A DNA stretch of 64,000 nt from Micromonospora alfalfae (lineage in GTDB: Bacteria; Actinomycetota; Actinomycetes; Mycobacteriales; Micromonosporaceae). Below are positions 61,087 through 64,000 of this stretch, piece after piece. Below the pieces are notes generated by a model that worked only from the letters and a program-made list of their open reading frames with translations, did not search any database and was not told the origin of the DNA. How positions within the stretch are numbered: position 1 is the stretch's first letter; every line of letters begins with the position of its first letter. The stretch is taken from assembly GCF_022230925.1 (NCBI RefSeq), contig NZ_JAKKFH010000019.1, forward strand, positions 1-64,000, written 5' to 3'. A program made the translations under genes and the position numbers.

Positions 61087-61145
61087 ACGAGGGCTGTGAG
61101 GGGCCGGTGCGGAGGCGGTGGGCCTCCGCACCGGCCGGTGGGGCT

Positions 61146-63981
<2,836 letters not shown>

Positions 63982-64000
63982 CGTCGCGATCCCTTGCGAA

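Overview
The window looks like chromosomal DNA of a high-GC filamentous actinomycete, most probably Micromonospora or a close Micromonosporaceae relative. The grounds are the strong GC bias, frequent GTG starts and ATGA/GTGA overlaps, several secreted polysaccharide hydrolases carrying CBM2 modules on PT-rich linkers, a SARP/AfsR-type regulator, a DUF5709 protein, and long-armed intergenic inverted repeats. The genus assignment is inference; no rRNA or tRNA gene was found.

Layout. 1-2.9 kb: the end of an IS481-type element and an AT-richer, apparently acquired P-loop ATPase of the Sll1717/KAP-like kind. 2.9-12.4 kb: a secreted GH71/99-like glycosidase, a sugar-nucleotide epimerase divergent from a glycosyltransferase, a TetR/FAD-monooxygenase pair, and a secreted beta-helix protein with a LacI/CebR-like operator upstream. 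12.8-16.4 kb: a large AfsR-like regulator and a RibD/DHFR-like reductase. 16.5-23.5 kb: a minus-strand operon for a fused GCS2 ligase plus circularly permuted ATP-grasp enzyme, an asparagine-synthase-like amidotransferase of the N-acetylglutaminylglutamine amide type, an S9 peptidase and a small unknown protein. This is probably a peptide-amide metabolite pathway. 23.6-32.6 kb: a DJ-1/GlxA pair, a GH5 cellulase, a small TetR-controlled CMD/SnoaL operon facing an aldo-keto reductase, and two collapsed genes. 32.7-39.5 kb: an ECF sigma factor with a SnoaL tail, an alpha/beta hydrolase, a DHA2 drug exporter, a pentapeptide-like tandem repeat, a DUF222-HNH gene and a DinB-like gene.

39.5-47.6 kb is the most distinctive catabolic locus. 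Amidohydrolase and IclR genes are transcribed to the left; a class III CoA-transferase, a citryl-CoA-lyase-like enzyme, LigB- and LigA-type ring-cleavage dioxygenase subunits, an MDR oxidoreductase and an aldehyde dehydrogenase run to the right. Together they suggest a meta-cleavage pathway with a CoA-dependent retro-Claisen step.

47.9-64 kb: regulators, a CBM13 alginate-lyase-type enzyme, an ABC exporter (FtsX/MacB type) divergent from a NarL-type two-component system, a secreted FN3-FN3-CBM2 protein without a catalytic domain, a soluble transhydrogenase, a MerR/methyltransferase pair with a clear operator between them, and an esterase-xylanase (CE1-CBM2, GH10-CBM2) operon. Seven secreted proteins, most of them for plant or algal polysaccharides, are scattered through the window, consistent with a saprophytic soil or plant-associated life.
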